The notes under the pieces: model-generated | The model's database searches: none | Seen by the model: only the letters and a program-made list of their open reading frames with translations | What the model was told of the DNA's origin: nothing | Part shown: in pieces, positions 1 to 7,702 of the stretch | Layout of the letters: each line of letters begins with the position of its first letter | How positions within the stretch are numbered: the stretch's first letter is position 1 | Position numbers and translations under genes: made by a program | From: an uncultured Prevotella sp. | Lineage (GTDB): Bacteria > Bacteroidota > Bacteroidia > Bacteroidales > Bacteroidaceae | DNA length: 19,375 bases | Direction: 5' to 3' | Assembly: GCA_900539625.1 (NCBI GenBank) | Contig: UQCW01000052.1 | Location: 1 to 19,375, forward strand

Positions 1-49
1 TTTTACGCACAATCTCCCCCCGCTTGATAGTTCAATTTTGAACGCCCTA
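1..49. repeat. Right end of a TIR element cut by the window edge
   Basis: These bases closely match 18630-18678, the right end of the element near the other edge of the window. Both start TTTTACGCACAATCTC and end TTTCAATTTTGAACGCCCTA or nearly so (here GTTCAATTTTGAACGCCCTA). A further copy therefore probably lies just left of the window. Seen directly; the identity as an element end is inferred from the complete TIR pair at 18234 and 18678. Confidence 0.7.
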
Positions 50-131
50 TCTGTAATGGCAAAAGTATGGGCGAACGATTAACTTTTACTTTCGCCCCCA
101 CGCGAAGTAGACTTTGTTATCTGCTCGCGGC

Positions 132-206
132 CGCGAATCGTGCTACCGTCGGCCGCGAGTAGTGCTACCGCCGTCCGCGAGTCGTGCTACCGCCGTCCGC
201 GAATCG
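132..206. repeat. 22-bp tandem repeat, about 3.4 units
   Basis: Three adjacent 22-bp units start at 132, 154 and 176, each with the pattern CGCGARTMGTGCTACCG followed by a short variable end. A fourth, partial unit starts at 198. The units differ at only a few positions. No gene overlaps it and there are no spacers. Function is unknown; it may be a replication-slippage product or a binding-site array. Confidence 0.85.
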
Positions 207-230
207 ATGACTTTTTATAGGGTTTGCAGG

Positions 231-570
231 TAGAGTGTTCAAAATCCAGAAAAAACTCTGCACGGTTTTGCTCCTAATAGCAAGGCGCTTGCGGCGCAGC
301 AACAAGAGGCGCTACGCGAACATTCGGAGAAGGTCTGCGGCGCAGCACTGTAGCTCACTTTGCTCGCAAAGTGAGGGGGACGAAGATTGTGGCGAACCTA
401 TAGCGGACTTAAGCATTTTCGCGACGTGTCCGTGGCCCTCACTTTGCAAGCAAAGTGAGCTACAATGCTGGCGCCGCAACAGACGATTATGTGGGCCAAC
501 GCAAATCTCCGCTGCGAGGGCGCTGGCGCCTCTTTACCAACCTTGATTTTCTTGGATTTTGAACACCCTA
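231..570. mobile_element. MITE-like element, 340 bp, with TIRs and a 9-bp target duplication
   Basis: The left end reads TAGAGTGTTCAAAATCCAG and the right end, read inward on the other strand, TAGGGTGTTCAAAATCCAAG. The element is bounded on both sides by the same nine bases, GTTTGCAGG (222-230 and 571-579), the mark of a transposition event. The interior has no transposase. It contains two near-identical perfect hairpins with 10-bp arms, CTCACTTTGC and GCAAAGTGAG (354-375 and 438-459), themselves in inverted orientation within a larger inverted repeat. The interior is related, in reverse orientation, to the element at 18234. An open frame at 235-546 lies almost exactly inside the element and is not considered a gene. 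A non-autonomous element moved by a transposase encoded elsewhere is the best reading. Confidence 0.85.
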
Positions 571-594
571 GTTTGCAGGGCCAACGCATGGCTT

Positions 595-612
595 TAGGGT
601 GTTCAAGATAAG
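595..612. repeat. Solo TIR remnant
   Basis: TAGGGTGTTCAAGATAAG matches the outer end of the TIR family at its first 12 bases, but no interior or partner end follows before the gene that ends at 637. It is either the scar of an older insertion or the left end of a larger unit reaching the right-facing end at 4613. The flanks of those two ends do not match as a target duplication. Confidence 0.5.
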
Positions 613-636
613 TAGGTTCTTTCCGCCCGCAACAGC

Positions 637-2346
637 TTACTGCTTCCTCAAGGTAGGCAATGCTCCTTTAAGTTCGTAACGCCACTTTGAGCCTGCGTTC
701 TGCAAGGCGGTGTTCATGGCATCAACGGCTTTCTGCCAGGTAACGACAGTGCCGTCCACCTTCGTGGCTTCGGTGCTTTTCTTATTGTAGCCGATACCTT
801 GTTCATGATTGTTCTTCCAGTAGCAGGCGGTCATTACGTTGGCGTAGTTATTTCCCAAAAAGCCGCCGATATGCATATAGCCAGTGCTACTACCCGTACT
901 GGTTACGTTGCCCGTGGCATAGCAGGCAAGGAGGCTGCTTCCTGCGTTCATTCCCACCAGACTGCCGCCAGCGATATTCTTTTTGGGGGCCATTTCTATG
1001 ATCACGTTGCCCGTGGCATAGCAAGCGGTCAGGGTGGCACTCGAATTCGTCTGACCTGCCACGCCGCCGACATCGACCGTTCCCTTCACTGTGGCCGAGG
1101 AACTGCATCCGGTGATGGAACCGTCTATTTGAGCACCCACCACACCGCCGACATACACCGTGCCGCTGACGCTGCCCGATACCGAGCAGTTTTCAATGGT
1201 GCCCCAGCCATATCCTACCACGCCGCCAATACTGCCGCCATATATTTGATTGCTTGTTATCTGTACGCCCTCCATCACCACGTTCTTCACCGTACCAGCT
1301 CTATTGAGCCAGCCGAACAGACCCGCAAATTCGTCATTTGTCGTAAAGGTCAGCCCCGTAATGGTATGGCCGCCACCGTCGAAGGTGCCTTTGTATGAGT
1401 TGTCGTAGTCTGTGCCTATCGGTGTCCAGTCTTTGCCTGTGAGGTCAATGTCTGTGTCGAGGGTAATGTTAATGTCGCTCTTACCTCCGTTCACTAATTT
1501 GGCTATATTCATCAGACCATCGGCGGAGGTCACGGTGTAGCTGCCGTTGCTCTCTATGGTATAGCCCAGGTCTTTTGCCGCAGCGAGGGAGACGGTGTAG
1601 GTATATTCACCGCCCGCCTGCCAGTCGGTAGCATTCTTCATCTTATAAACGAAGGTCTTGCCGTTAGTGAAGGTGCAGGTGATGAAGGTCGTGCCAACTG
1701 CCACACTTTGCGGGGCTACAAGAGCGGTGTAGGTGTTGCTGCCCTTGTCATACGGGGTGATTTCGGCAGGGTTGTCGCCTTCGGTGGAGAGGCCCGTCAG
1801 TCGCACGGATGCCAGCCCATCGGTGTAGTCCGTCAGAACGATGGTCACTCGCGCCGTGCGGTGGGTGAAGCGGAGCGTGGGGCTACCGTAGGTCACCGTC
1901 TGTCCGTCGGCTACGATGAGGTCGCTGCCCTCAAAGTCTTTCTGGGCACTTTGGTTGGCTTTTACCTTTACCGCAGGTGGGATTGTCTCGCCAGCGGTGT
2001 AGGGCCACCACGCTGTGACGGTGATGTTGTTGTGGTTGGTCCAGTAGTACGGGTCGGTGGAGGTCAGCGTGGCGCTGGTGGGGTCGGCGGTGGAGGGCGT
2101 CACGTCGTATGCCTTCACCGTGCCGTCCATCATGACTGCCACGCTCTGCACACCCGTCCAATTGCCATCCGCGGGGGCACGGGTGCCGGCGATGGCTGTC
2201 GCGGCGGGATTCAGCCCCGTGGCGGTGAAGACGATGGGGGTGCCTTCCGCCCCTTCCGGTAGGAAGCCCGCTTCGTCCTGCGTGCAGGCGGCAAGGCCGA
2301 GCAGCAGGGCGATGGCTGCGGATATATGGATAGTTGTTCGTTTCAT
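637..2346 (-). CDS. Fimbrillin-like lipoprotein with GLUG repeats (copy 2)
   Basis: 569 residues. The N-terminus is a lipoprotein signal with lipobox LAAC (Cys21) followed by TQDE; acidic residues just after the cysteine suit surface export in Bacteroidetes. Residues about 30-255 resemble the Mfa-like/fimbrillin-like domain (RAPADGNWTG, PYYWT, AWWPY, FTHRTARVTI). Residues about 265-520 are glycine-rich GLUG-type repeats (GLFGWL, GGVVGYGWGTIENC, GGVAGQ, ACYATGNV), followed by a short tail. It lies 22 bp downstream of its paralogue at 2369-4174 and is probably cotranscribed with it. The fimbrillin-like part ends abruptly: about 20 residues present in the paralogue before the GLUG part, including IGNW, are missing here. 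The role as a surface adhesin or accessory fimbrial subunit is inferred. Confidence 0.85.
   Translation of the reverse strand: MKRTTIHISAAIALLLGLAACTQDEAGFLPEGAEGTPIVFTATGLNPAATAIAGTRAPADGNWTGVQSVAVMMDGTVKAYDVTPSTADPTSATLTSTDPYYWTNHNNITVTAWWPYTAGETIPPAVKVKANQSAQKDFEGSDLIVADGQTVTYGSPTLRFTHRTARVTIVLTDYTDGLASVRLTGLSTEGDNPAEITPYDKGSNTYTALVAPQSVAVGTTFITCTFTNGKTFVYKMKNATDWQAGGEYTYTVSLAAAKDLGYTIESNGSYTVTSADGLMNIAKLVNGGKSDINITLDTDIDLTGKDWTPIGTDYDNSYKGTFDGGGHTITGLTFTTNDEFAGLFGWLNRAGTVKNVVMEGVQITSNQIYGGSIGGVVGYGWGTIENCSVSGSVSGTVYVGGVVGAQIDGSITGCSSSATVKGTVDVGGVAGQTNSSATLTACYATGNVIIEMAPKKNIAGGSLVGMNAGSSLLACYATGNVTSTGSSTGYMHIGGFLGNNYANVMTACYWKNNHEQGIGYNKKSTEATKVDGTVVTWQKAVDAMNTALQNAGSKWRYELKGALPTLRKQ
713..937. 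repeat. Near-identical segment shared with 2445-2669
   Basis: This 225-bp stretch near the 3' end of the first GLUG gene matches 2445-2669 in its paralogue with a single mismatch. Neighbouring parts of the two genes differ far more, so the identity is patchy. Recent gene conversion is the likely cause. Confidence 0.85.
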
Positions 2347-2368
2347 GATGCGTGTTGTTTATGGGTAG

Positions 2369-4174
2369 CTATTGTTTCTTTAGCGTAGGCAATGCTCCTT
2401 TAAGTTCGTAACGCCACTCTGAGCCTGCGTTCTGCAAGGCGCGGTTCATGGCATCAACGGCTTTCTGCCAGGTAACGACAGAGCCGTCCACCTTCGTGGC
2501 TTCGGTGCTTTTCTTATTGTAGCCGATACCTTGTTCATGATTGTTCTTCCAGTAGCAGGCGGTCATTACGTTGGCGTAGTTATTTCCCAAAAAGCCGCCG
2601 ATATGCATATAGCCAGTGCTACTACCCGTACTGGTTACGTTGCCCGTGGCATAGCAGGCAAGGAGGCTGATTCCGTCGTTGAATCCTACCAGACCGCCGC
2701 CAGCGATATCCTGTCTGGGGTCTATTTCTATGGTCACGTTGCCTGTGGCATAGCAAGCGGTCAAGGTGGCACTAAAAATCGTCTGACCTGCCACGCCGCC
2801 GACATTGATCGTTCCCTTCACTGTGGCAGAGGAACTGCATCCGGTGATGGGACGGTCCCTTTGAACACCCACCACACCGCCGACGCTCACCGTGCCGCTA
2901 ATGCTGCCCGACACCGAGCAGTTTTCAATGGTGCCCCAGCTAAATCCTGCCACGCCGCCGGCATAACCCAACCTGTGATTGCATGTTATCTGTATGCCCT
3001 CCATCACCACATTCTTCACCGTAGCGGCGCCATTATTGAAATTACCGAGATAGCCGAACAGACCCGCAAATTCGTCATTTGTCGTAAAGGTCAGCCCCGT
3101 AATGGTATGGCCGCCACCGTCGAAGGTGCCTTTGTATGAGTTGTCGTAGTCTGTGCCTATCGGTGTCCAGTCTTTGCCTGTGAGGTCAATGTCAGTGTCG
3201 AGGGTAATGTTAATGTCGCTCTTACCTCCGTTCACTAATTCGGCTATATTCATCAGGCCGTCGGCGTTATAGACCGTGTAGGTCTTGGTGTTGCTGTCGT
3301 AGATGTAGCCCAAATCCTCGGCTGCGCCGCTCTCGCCGCCGCCGTCAGCCCAGTTGCCGATGGTGCAACCCTCTAACGTCAAGCCGATGGCGTTCACCTT
3401 AACGGTATACTTATAGCGGCTGCCCGCTTCTAATACGACGTTGTTCTGCGGACGGAAATAGAAGGTGCCGCTGCCGAGTTTCACCTTGACGAACGGCTTG
3501 CCTGCCGCAACGGTCTGCGGGGCGGTCAGTGCCTCGTAGGTGTTGCCGCTTGCGTTGTAGGTCTTGATGGCAGTCGGGTTGCCGTTATCGGCGGACAGGC
3601 TCACGAGGTTCACCGTGGCACCGGCGACGCTCGTGAATCCCGTGCCGGGCTTCAGTTCGATTGTCACGCGTGCCGTGCGATGGGTAAATTCAAGAGTCGG
3701 GTTGTTAAATTCCACCTTCCGGTTCTCAGCAGAGATGAAGTCGCTGTTCTGGAAGTCAGCCAGTTTGCTTTGGTCTTCTGCCACCTTCACGGCAGGCATC
3801 TGTGTGATGTCAGCCTTGTCGAAGGGCCACCATGCCGATACGGTAATCGGGTCGCGGCTGGTCCAGTAGTACGGGTCGTTCTCGCGTGAAAGCGTGGCAC
3901 TCTTGAAATCGGTAGAAGCCGTTACGGTGTATTCCTTTACCGCATCGCCCATCTTGAGTGCGACGGAAGTGACGCCCTGCCAGTCGCCGTCCACAGCGGC
4001 ACGGGTGGAAGGGGCTGCCAGCGGCGTTGCTTCTACGGACAGTCCGGTGGCACGGATGACGACGGGGTATTCACCTTCGGGCAGACGGTTATCGCCAGCA
4101 AGTTCGTCCTGCGTGCAGGCGGCGAGGGCGAACAGCAGTGCGGTGGCTGCGGGGATAAATAATCTATGTATCAT
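2369..4174 (-). CDS. Fimbrillin-like lipoprotein with GLUG repeats (copy 1)
   Basis: 601 residues. Lipoprotein signal with lipobox LAAC (Cys20), then TQDE. A fimbrillin-like region runs to about residue 280 (TRAAVDGDWQGVTSVAL, PYYWTSRDPITVSAWWPF, EFTHRTARVTIEL) and closes with a GCTIGNWADG segment typical of the end of such domains. A GLUG-repeat region follows to about residue 555 and is almost the same protein sequence as in the downstream paralogue. It is the first gene after the TIR element at 4195-4613, with only 20 bp between, and no promoter box is evident in that gap. It may therefore be transcribed by read-through from the fimbrial operon or from inside the element. The likely role is a cell-surface adhesin or minor fimbrial subunit (inference); the GLUG motif has no single known function. 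Confidence 0.85.
   Translation of the reverse strand: MIHRLFIPAATALLFALAACTQDELAGDNRLPEGEYPVVIRATGLSVEATPLAAPSTRAAVDGDWQGVTSVALKMGDAVKEYTVTASTDFKSATLSRENDPYYWTSRDPITVSAWWPFDKADITQMPAVKVAEDQSKLADFQNSDFISAENRKVEFNNPTLEFTHRTARVTIELKPGTGFTSVAGATVNLVSLSADNGNPTAIKTYNASGNTYEALTAPQTVAAGKPFVKVKLGSGTFYFRPQNNVVLEAGSRYKYTVKVNAIGLTLEGCTIGNWADGGGESGAAEDLGYIYDSNTKTYTVYNADGLMNIAELVNGGKSDINITLDTDIDLTGKDWTPIGTDYDNSYKGTFDGGGHTITGLTFTTNDEFAGLFGYLGNFNNGAATVKNVVMEGIQITCNHRLGYAGGVAGFSWGTIENCSVSGSISGTVSVGGVVGVQRDRPITGCSSSATVKGTINVGGVAGQTIFSATLTACYATGNVTIEIDPRQDIAGGGLVGFNDGISLLACYATGNVTSTGSSTGYMHIGGFLGNNYANVMTACYWKNNHEQGIGYNKKSTEATKVDGSVVTWQKAVDAMNRALQNAGSEWRYELKGALPTLKKQ
2445..2669. repeat. Partner of the 713-937 repeat
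   Basis: Offset exactly 1732 bp from 713-937, one mismatch in 225 bp. Lies in the 3' coding part of the upstream GLUG gene. Confidence 0.85.
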
Positions 4175-4194
4175 AATTCTTCATTCTTAATTAT

Positions 4195-4613
4195 TAGGGT
4201 GTTCAAAATCCGGAAAAAACTCTGCGCGGTTTTTGGCCCAATAGCAAGTGGCGGTTGCAGCGCTGCCCCTGAAAGGTAGGGTGTTCAAAATCTTGAAAAA
4301 AAACGCACGGTTTTGAGCCAAATAGCATGGCGGTTGCGGCGCTGCCCCTGAAAGGGGCTCATATTCCAGGATAGGGGCTTGCCCCTATCTCTCGCCACAA
4401 CTCATCAATTCTCGCTGCTGCCCCTGTAAGGGGCGCATATCGTTGGCGGGGCTTGCCCCGCAATAAGATTCGAGATATGAGCCCCTTACAGGGGCGAGGT
4501 TCATAAATCGGCCCCAAGAGGTAGGGGCAAGCCCCTACCCTAAATATGAGCCCCTTTCAGGGGCGCTGTCGCCTCTTTACCAACCTTAATTTTCCTGGAT
4601 TTTGAACACCCTA
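4195..4613. mobile_element. MITE-like element, 419 bp, with 9-bp target duplication and duplicated left end
   Basis: The left end starts TAGGGTGTTCAAAATCC and the right end, on the other strand, TAGGGTGTTCAAAATCC as well. The flanks are the same nine bases, CTTAATTAT (4186-4194 and 4614-4622). A second left end starts at 4277, directly after CCTGAAAGG, so the first ~80 bp are present twice in tandem. The interior is a series of short GC hairpins: GCCCCTGAAAGGGGC at 4344, GCCCCTGTAAGGGGC at 4420, GCCCCTTACAGGGGC at 4481 and GCCCCTTTCAGGGGC at 4550. There is no coding capacity. It fills the only gap above 300 bp in the fimbrial locus, between the fimbrillin gene and the GLUG pair, and its hairpins could slow or end transcription. 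Confidence 0.85.
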
Positions 4614-4629
4614 CTTAATTATTAATATC

Positions 4630-5517
4630 TTACAGGCCAGCATCCACTTCTCCGCCGTCTATATCGTTCCACTTTGCAATGGTGGCTTCGCTGACTTCAA
4701 GGACTTTGTTGCGTACCTTGACGGTATAGGTATAGTTGTTGCCCGCCAGCAGTGCGCCATCGGGCATGGTGAGTGTGGCATGATATTCCTGACCTTTGTA
4801 ATTCACAACCAACGGCAGGGATGCAACTGTCTGCGGGAAGAGGATGATTGATGACGTGAGATTGCCGTCTGCCAGATTCATGGTCAGTTCTCCGGTCTGT
4901 AGTCCGTTGTCTGCGGTGGCAATACCGTCGGCCGTGTTGAACGTACCGGTGAGTAACAATCCGTCCAGCGTGTAACGTTCAGGCTTGACCACGCTGAAAT
5001 TCACGCCGTCGCCCGCCTCGAAGGTAAGGGTTATCTGGCTCATGCGGTGGTGGAAGGAGTTGTCTTCACCGCCTTTGGCGGTTTTGTCGGTGAAGCTTAC
5101 AACCGGGTTGTTTTTGTCTCCCGTGGCTCCTGAAGCAAAGAGGAAGTCGATGGCAGGCTGGTTTTGCTGCGCCGTGGCATCAGTCGTGGCTGTGAGGATG
5201 CCTCCCGCCGCGTTGTACGGATAGTAGGCGCGGAAAGTATGGGTTTTTGCATCTTCGATATAGATGACCTTTCCTTCTGCCTCAAATTTCCCGTTTTTCA
5301 GGATGAAAGGCACGTTGCCGTACTGGGAATCGTTGCCGATGTCGGTGATGCCGATACGGTCGCCGCCAGTCCAGGTGGTTCCGCTGGCGCGGGTGGCGGG
5401 GGCGATGCTGGCGGTAAACTGGGCGGCCACGGGGTCACCGTTCAGGTTCTCGTTGTCGTTGTTGCAGGCTACCAGTGTGAGGGCAAGCGCTGCAAGTGCA
5501 AAAAATCTTGTCTTCAT
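4630..5517 (-). CDS. Fimbrillin family lipoprotein (probable major or accessory fimbrial subunit)
   Basis: 295 residues from the chosen start. The ATG at 5517 gives a clean lipoprotein signal with lipobox LVAC (Cys18) and then NNDNEN. An ATG at 5529 is possible; one further upstream at 5574 would overlap the end of the preceding gene and put a non-signal stretch first. The mature part shows fimbrillin-like hallmarks: TRASGTTWTGGDRIGI near residue 45, FRAYYPYN, FHHRMSQITLTFE and a closing AKWNDIDGG. Such proteins are exported as lipoproteins, processed and polymerised on the cell surface (family knowledge). It lies 43 bp downstream of the FimB/Mfa2-like gene on the same strand and is the last gene before the TIR element. 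Whether it is shaft or accessory subunit cannot be told from sequence. Confidence 0.88.
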   Translation of the reverse strand: MKTRFFALAALALTLVACNNDNENLNGDPVAAQFTASIAPATRASGTTWTGGDRIGITDIGNDSQYGNVPFILKNGKFEAEGKVIYIEDAKTHTFRAYYPYNAAGGILTATTDATAQQNQPAIDFLFASGATGDKNNPVVSFTDKTAKGGEDNSFHHRMSQITLTFEAGDGVNFSVVKPERYTLDGLLLTGTFNTADGIATADNGLQTGELTMNLADGNLTSSIILFPQTVASLPLVVNYKGQEYHATLTMPDGALLAGNNYTYTVKVRNKVLEVSEATIAKWNDIDGGEVDAGL

Positions 5518-5560
5518 TATATTTGTCATTTTATTAGTTAAATTCCATTTCAATAATTGC

Positions 5561-6448
5561 TTACAAATCAGCATTTACATTATCACCTTTCACTTCTTCC
5601 CAGCCGTTGATTTCGACTCCGTCCACTTCCATGCCTTCGGGAGTCTCAACCAGCGTTCCGCCGAGGGTCAGCGATTTGCCCTTTCCGGTGTTGAACTCCT
5701 TGAGAGCTTCTGTGAGGTCGCTTTTCAGCGTGGTGGGGCTCGGGTTGCCGTCTGCATAGCGGATTTCAGCCGTCAGCAGTTGTTCCGTACCAGTCACACC
5801 CAGCAACCGCACCGTGGCTTTCCACTTGCCGGCATCGTCACCTTCGGTTATCTTGGTGAAGGGCAGCACGACGTTTGAAGCGGCTCCGTAGGTATCGGTA
5901 GCGAAATCGAGTGTTCCGGCTGCACCCGTCAGATGGGCAACAATCTCCGTGATGCGTCCGGCGGCATCCCCCGTCGGTTTGATGATGAGCGTCAGTTCGC
6001 GTACCTGCTGCTTCATTGCGGCGGTCAGCGGATAGTCCTTGTCTTTCTCGATGCTCACCTGTTTCGTATAGGTGAAGAACCATCCCGGGGCATTGTTCAC
6101 AAAGGCATCCGTGCCTGCCCGGTTTCCCGTGGCTGCGGCAATGGTGGCGGTGGTGCCATTTACCGTGATTCCTTCAGCTGGGTTCCACACCGCAAGGGCG
6201 TAGCTGCCCGGAGCAAACAGATGGTCGGGGGCATGGGTGGCGGAAGTCTCCGTACCCGTATAGTCGCCCATTGTGACCGTCCACGTGGCAGGTATGTTGA
6301 TACCCTCACCGCAGGCCGACCAGTCGGCTGTCACCGCAATTTTCCCGTAGTCGGGATGCGGCGTGTCATAAAGCGTGTCCTTCACGCAGGAAGAGAGCAG
6401 CACGGCGGCTGTCATTCCCATCATATATATATATTGTCTTGCTTTCAT
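5561..6448 (-). CDS. FimB/Mfa2-like fimbrial anchor lipoprotein
   Basis: 295 residues. Lipoprotein signal with lipobox LSSC (Cys21), followed by VKDTLYDTPHPDYG and VTADWS, the opening typical of Bacteroidales FimB/Mfa2-type (DUF5119-like) subunits. Two similar-sized beta-rich halves follow: one around APGSYALAVWNPAEGITV and the other from MKQQVRELTLIIKPTG to LTLGGTLVETP. Members of this family are thought to anchor the fimbrial rod to the outer membrane or regulate its length. The gene starts 16 bp after the DUF3575 gene and carries the only strong Shine-Dalgarno sequence noticed in the window, consistent with translation from a polycistronic message. The C-terminus ends in GWEEVKGDNVNADL. 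Family assignment is fairly sure; the precise role is inferred. Confidence 0.87.
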   Translation of the reverse strand: MKARQYIYMMGMTAAVLLSSCVKDTLYDTPHPDYGKIAVTADWSACGEGINIPATWTVTMGDYTGTETSATHAPDHLFAPGSYALAVWNPAEGITVNGTTATIAAATGNRAGTDAFVNNAPGWFFTYTKQVSIEKDKDYPLTAAMKQQVRELTLIIKPTGDAAGRITEIVAHLTGAAGTLDFATDTYGAASNVVLPFTKITEGDDAGKWKATVRLLGVTGTEQLLTAEIRYADGNPSPTTLKSDLTEALKEFNTGKGKSLTLGGTLVETPEGMEVDGVEINGWEEVKGDNVNADL

Positions 6449-6455
6449 ATTCTAT

Positions 6456-6461
6456 TCCTCC
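6456..6461 (-). promoter_or_regulatory. Strong Shine-Dalgarno for the FimB/Mfa2-like gene
   Basis: GGAGGA on the minus strand, 7 bases before the ATG at 6448, inside the 16-bp gap after the DUF3575 stop codon. Other genes of the window lack such a site, as is usual in Bacteroidetes. Confidence 0.75.
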
Positions 6462-6464
6462 GTG

Positions 6465-7595
6465 TTAGAATAACTTCCATACCAATGTCACACCGGCATT
6501 GATGGGACCACACCAATTTTTTGTCTCGTTGCCGCAGCGTACGCGCACACCATCGATGACTTCATATTTTTCGAAATCGGCATTCAGGTAGCCCAAGCCG
6601 AGGTTGAAATCAAGCGTCAGTGCCTTGTTCAGCCGTAGCTGATAGCCAGTGGTGATGCCGCCACCCATCAGGTCGCCTTGCTTGCCTGTTTCGGAGAGCT
6701 TGTAGTTGAACTGTCCGGCCTTGAACATCGCACCTAAATACCAGGCTTTCTTCTCACCCATGTAATAACGTATTTCCGGAGCCACTTCCCAGAGTGCATA
6801 GCGGCGGTCCTTGTCGCTCCACGTCCAAGAAGTCCATGAGCCGTTTACGGCAATGCCCCACGACGGACAGATGCGCCATTCAAGTCCTAAATCGGGTGTC
6901 AGGGTAGCCCAGCGCAACAGGTTGGCACGCAGGGAGAGATGATAATCATTTGTGATTTTGGTTTCCGACGGCGTGTAGGTAAGTGTATTTTGTAGAGCGG
7001 CTTTCTCGGCTTCTGCCTTTTGCCTTTCCCTTCGGCCGGCGACCGTTGGTTCAGCGGCAAGTCGGGCTTCTTCCGCCTTGCGCTGCTCTTCGGCACGCCG
7101 TTCCTGTTCTGCACGCGTCTCGGTTTCTAAGCGTTCGGCTTCCGCCCTGCGTCGCGCTTCCGCTTCCACATCCATCGCGGCTGTTTCCTTTGCAGGTACC
7201 GTTAGGCGCACGATGACAAAATCACCCCCTGTCGCATGATTGTGGGTAATGAAGTTTTCTTCCTTGATTTTCGCGCGTGTAATCAGTTCTGATTTCACAC
7301 GGTTGGCACGGGTCTTTGCCGTGGCAAGATTCTTGGCTTCACTGCCCAGCGAATTGCAGTAGCCGTCAACCAGTAGCGGCAATTTGCCGTCAAGAATTGT
7401 TGCTTTGTAGTTTTCGATACACCCCAATAGGCGGGCAAGTTCCGTGTCATTGCCATTCCAAGGCACGTAGAACATATCCTTCTGCGGAACGAAGCGGAAG
7501 GTATAGGTCGTGTCTGCTTTCTGCTGCGCAATGACAGGAATCGTTGCCGTCATCAGCCACAGAAATAGGGTAAGAAAATGGATTTTTCTGCTCAT
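6465..7595 (-). CDS. DUF3575 outer-membrane protein with OmpA-like N-terminal domain
   Basis: 376 residues. A cleavable signal peptide ends at about VIAQQ. Residues about 30-140 look like an OmpA/peptidoglycan-associated fold (LPLLVDGYCNSLG, then AKTRANRVKSELI). Residues about 145-205 form a charged Ala/Glu/Arg coiled coil. Residues about 215-376 are a DUF3575 beta-barrel (LSLRANLLRWATLTPDLGLE, PEIRYYMG) ending in the outer-membrane signature VTLVWKLF with terminal Phe. DUF3575 proteins often head Bacteroidales fimbrillin operons, where they are suspected to link the wall and outer membrane or help assembly (inference). It is the first gene after the predicted promoter and the direct-repeat array, and is followed after 16 bp by the FimB/Mfa2-like gene. 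The start at 7595 fits both the signal peptide and the short predicted leader. Confidence 0.9.
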   Translation of the reverse strand: MSRKIHFLTLFLWLMTATIPVIAQQKADTTYTFRFVPQKDMFYVPWNGNDTELARLLGCIENYKATILDGKLPLLVDGYCNSLGSEAKNLATAKTRANRVKSELITRAKIKEENFITHNHATGGDFVIVRLTVPAKETAAMDVEAEARRRAEAERLETETRAEQERRAEEQRKAEEARLAAEPTVAGRRERQKAEAEKAALQNTLTYTPSETKITNDYHLSLRANLLRWATLTPDLGLEWRICPSWGIAVNGSWTSWTWSDKDRRYALWEVAPEIRYYMGEKKAWYLGAMFKAGQFNYKLSETGKQGDLMGGGITTGYQLRLNKALTLDFNLGLGYLNADFEKYEVIDGVRVRCGNETKNWCGPINAGVTLVWKLF

Positions 7596-7626
7596 ACAAA
7601 CTTGGATTTATTATCTTTTTCTTCTC

Positions 7627-7657
7627 CAAAGGTAATAAATGCCATTCAGCGCCCAAA
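7627..7657 (-). promoter_or_regulatory. Predicted promoter of the fimbrial operon
   Basis: The minus strand carries TTTG (7654-7657), exactly 19 bases, then TACCTTTG (7627-7634), which fits the Bacteroidetes TTTG-N19-TAnnTTTG promoter in both boxes and spacing. Transcription would start near 7620, leaving a leader of about 25 bases before the ATG at 7595. Confidence 0.75.
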
Positions 7658-7702
7658 ACATTACGAAACCTTTTTTTGCTAAAACACAGCGTTTTATAAA
7701 AA

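Noticed and set aside
132..206. CRISPR array
   Set aside because: Units are directly adjacent with no spacers.
235..546. 103-codon open frame in the first TIR element
   Set aside because: Follows the hairpins and inverted ends of the element, is Arg/Cys-rich and has no relatives that I recognise; repeat sequence rather than a transposase.
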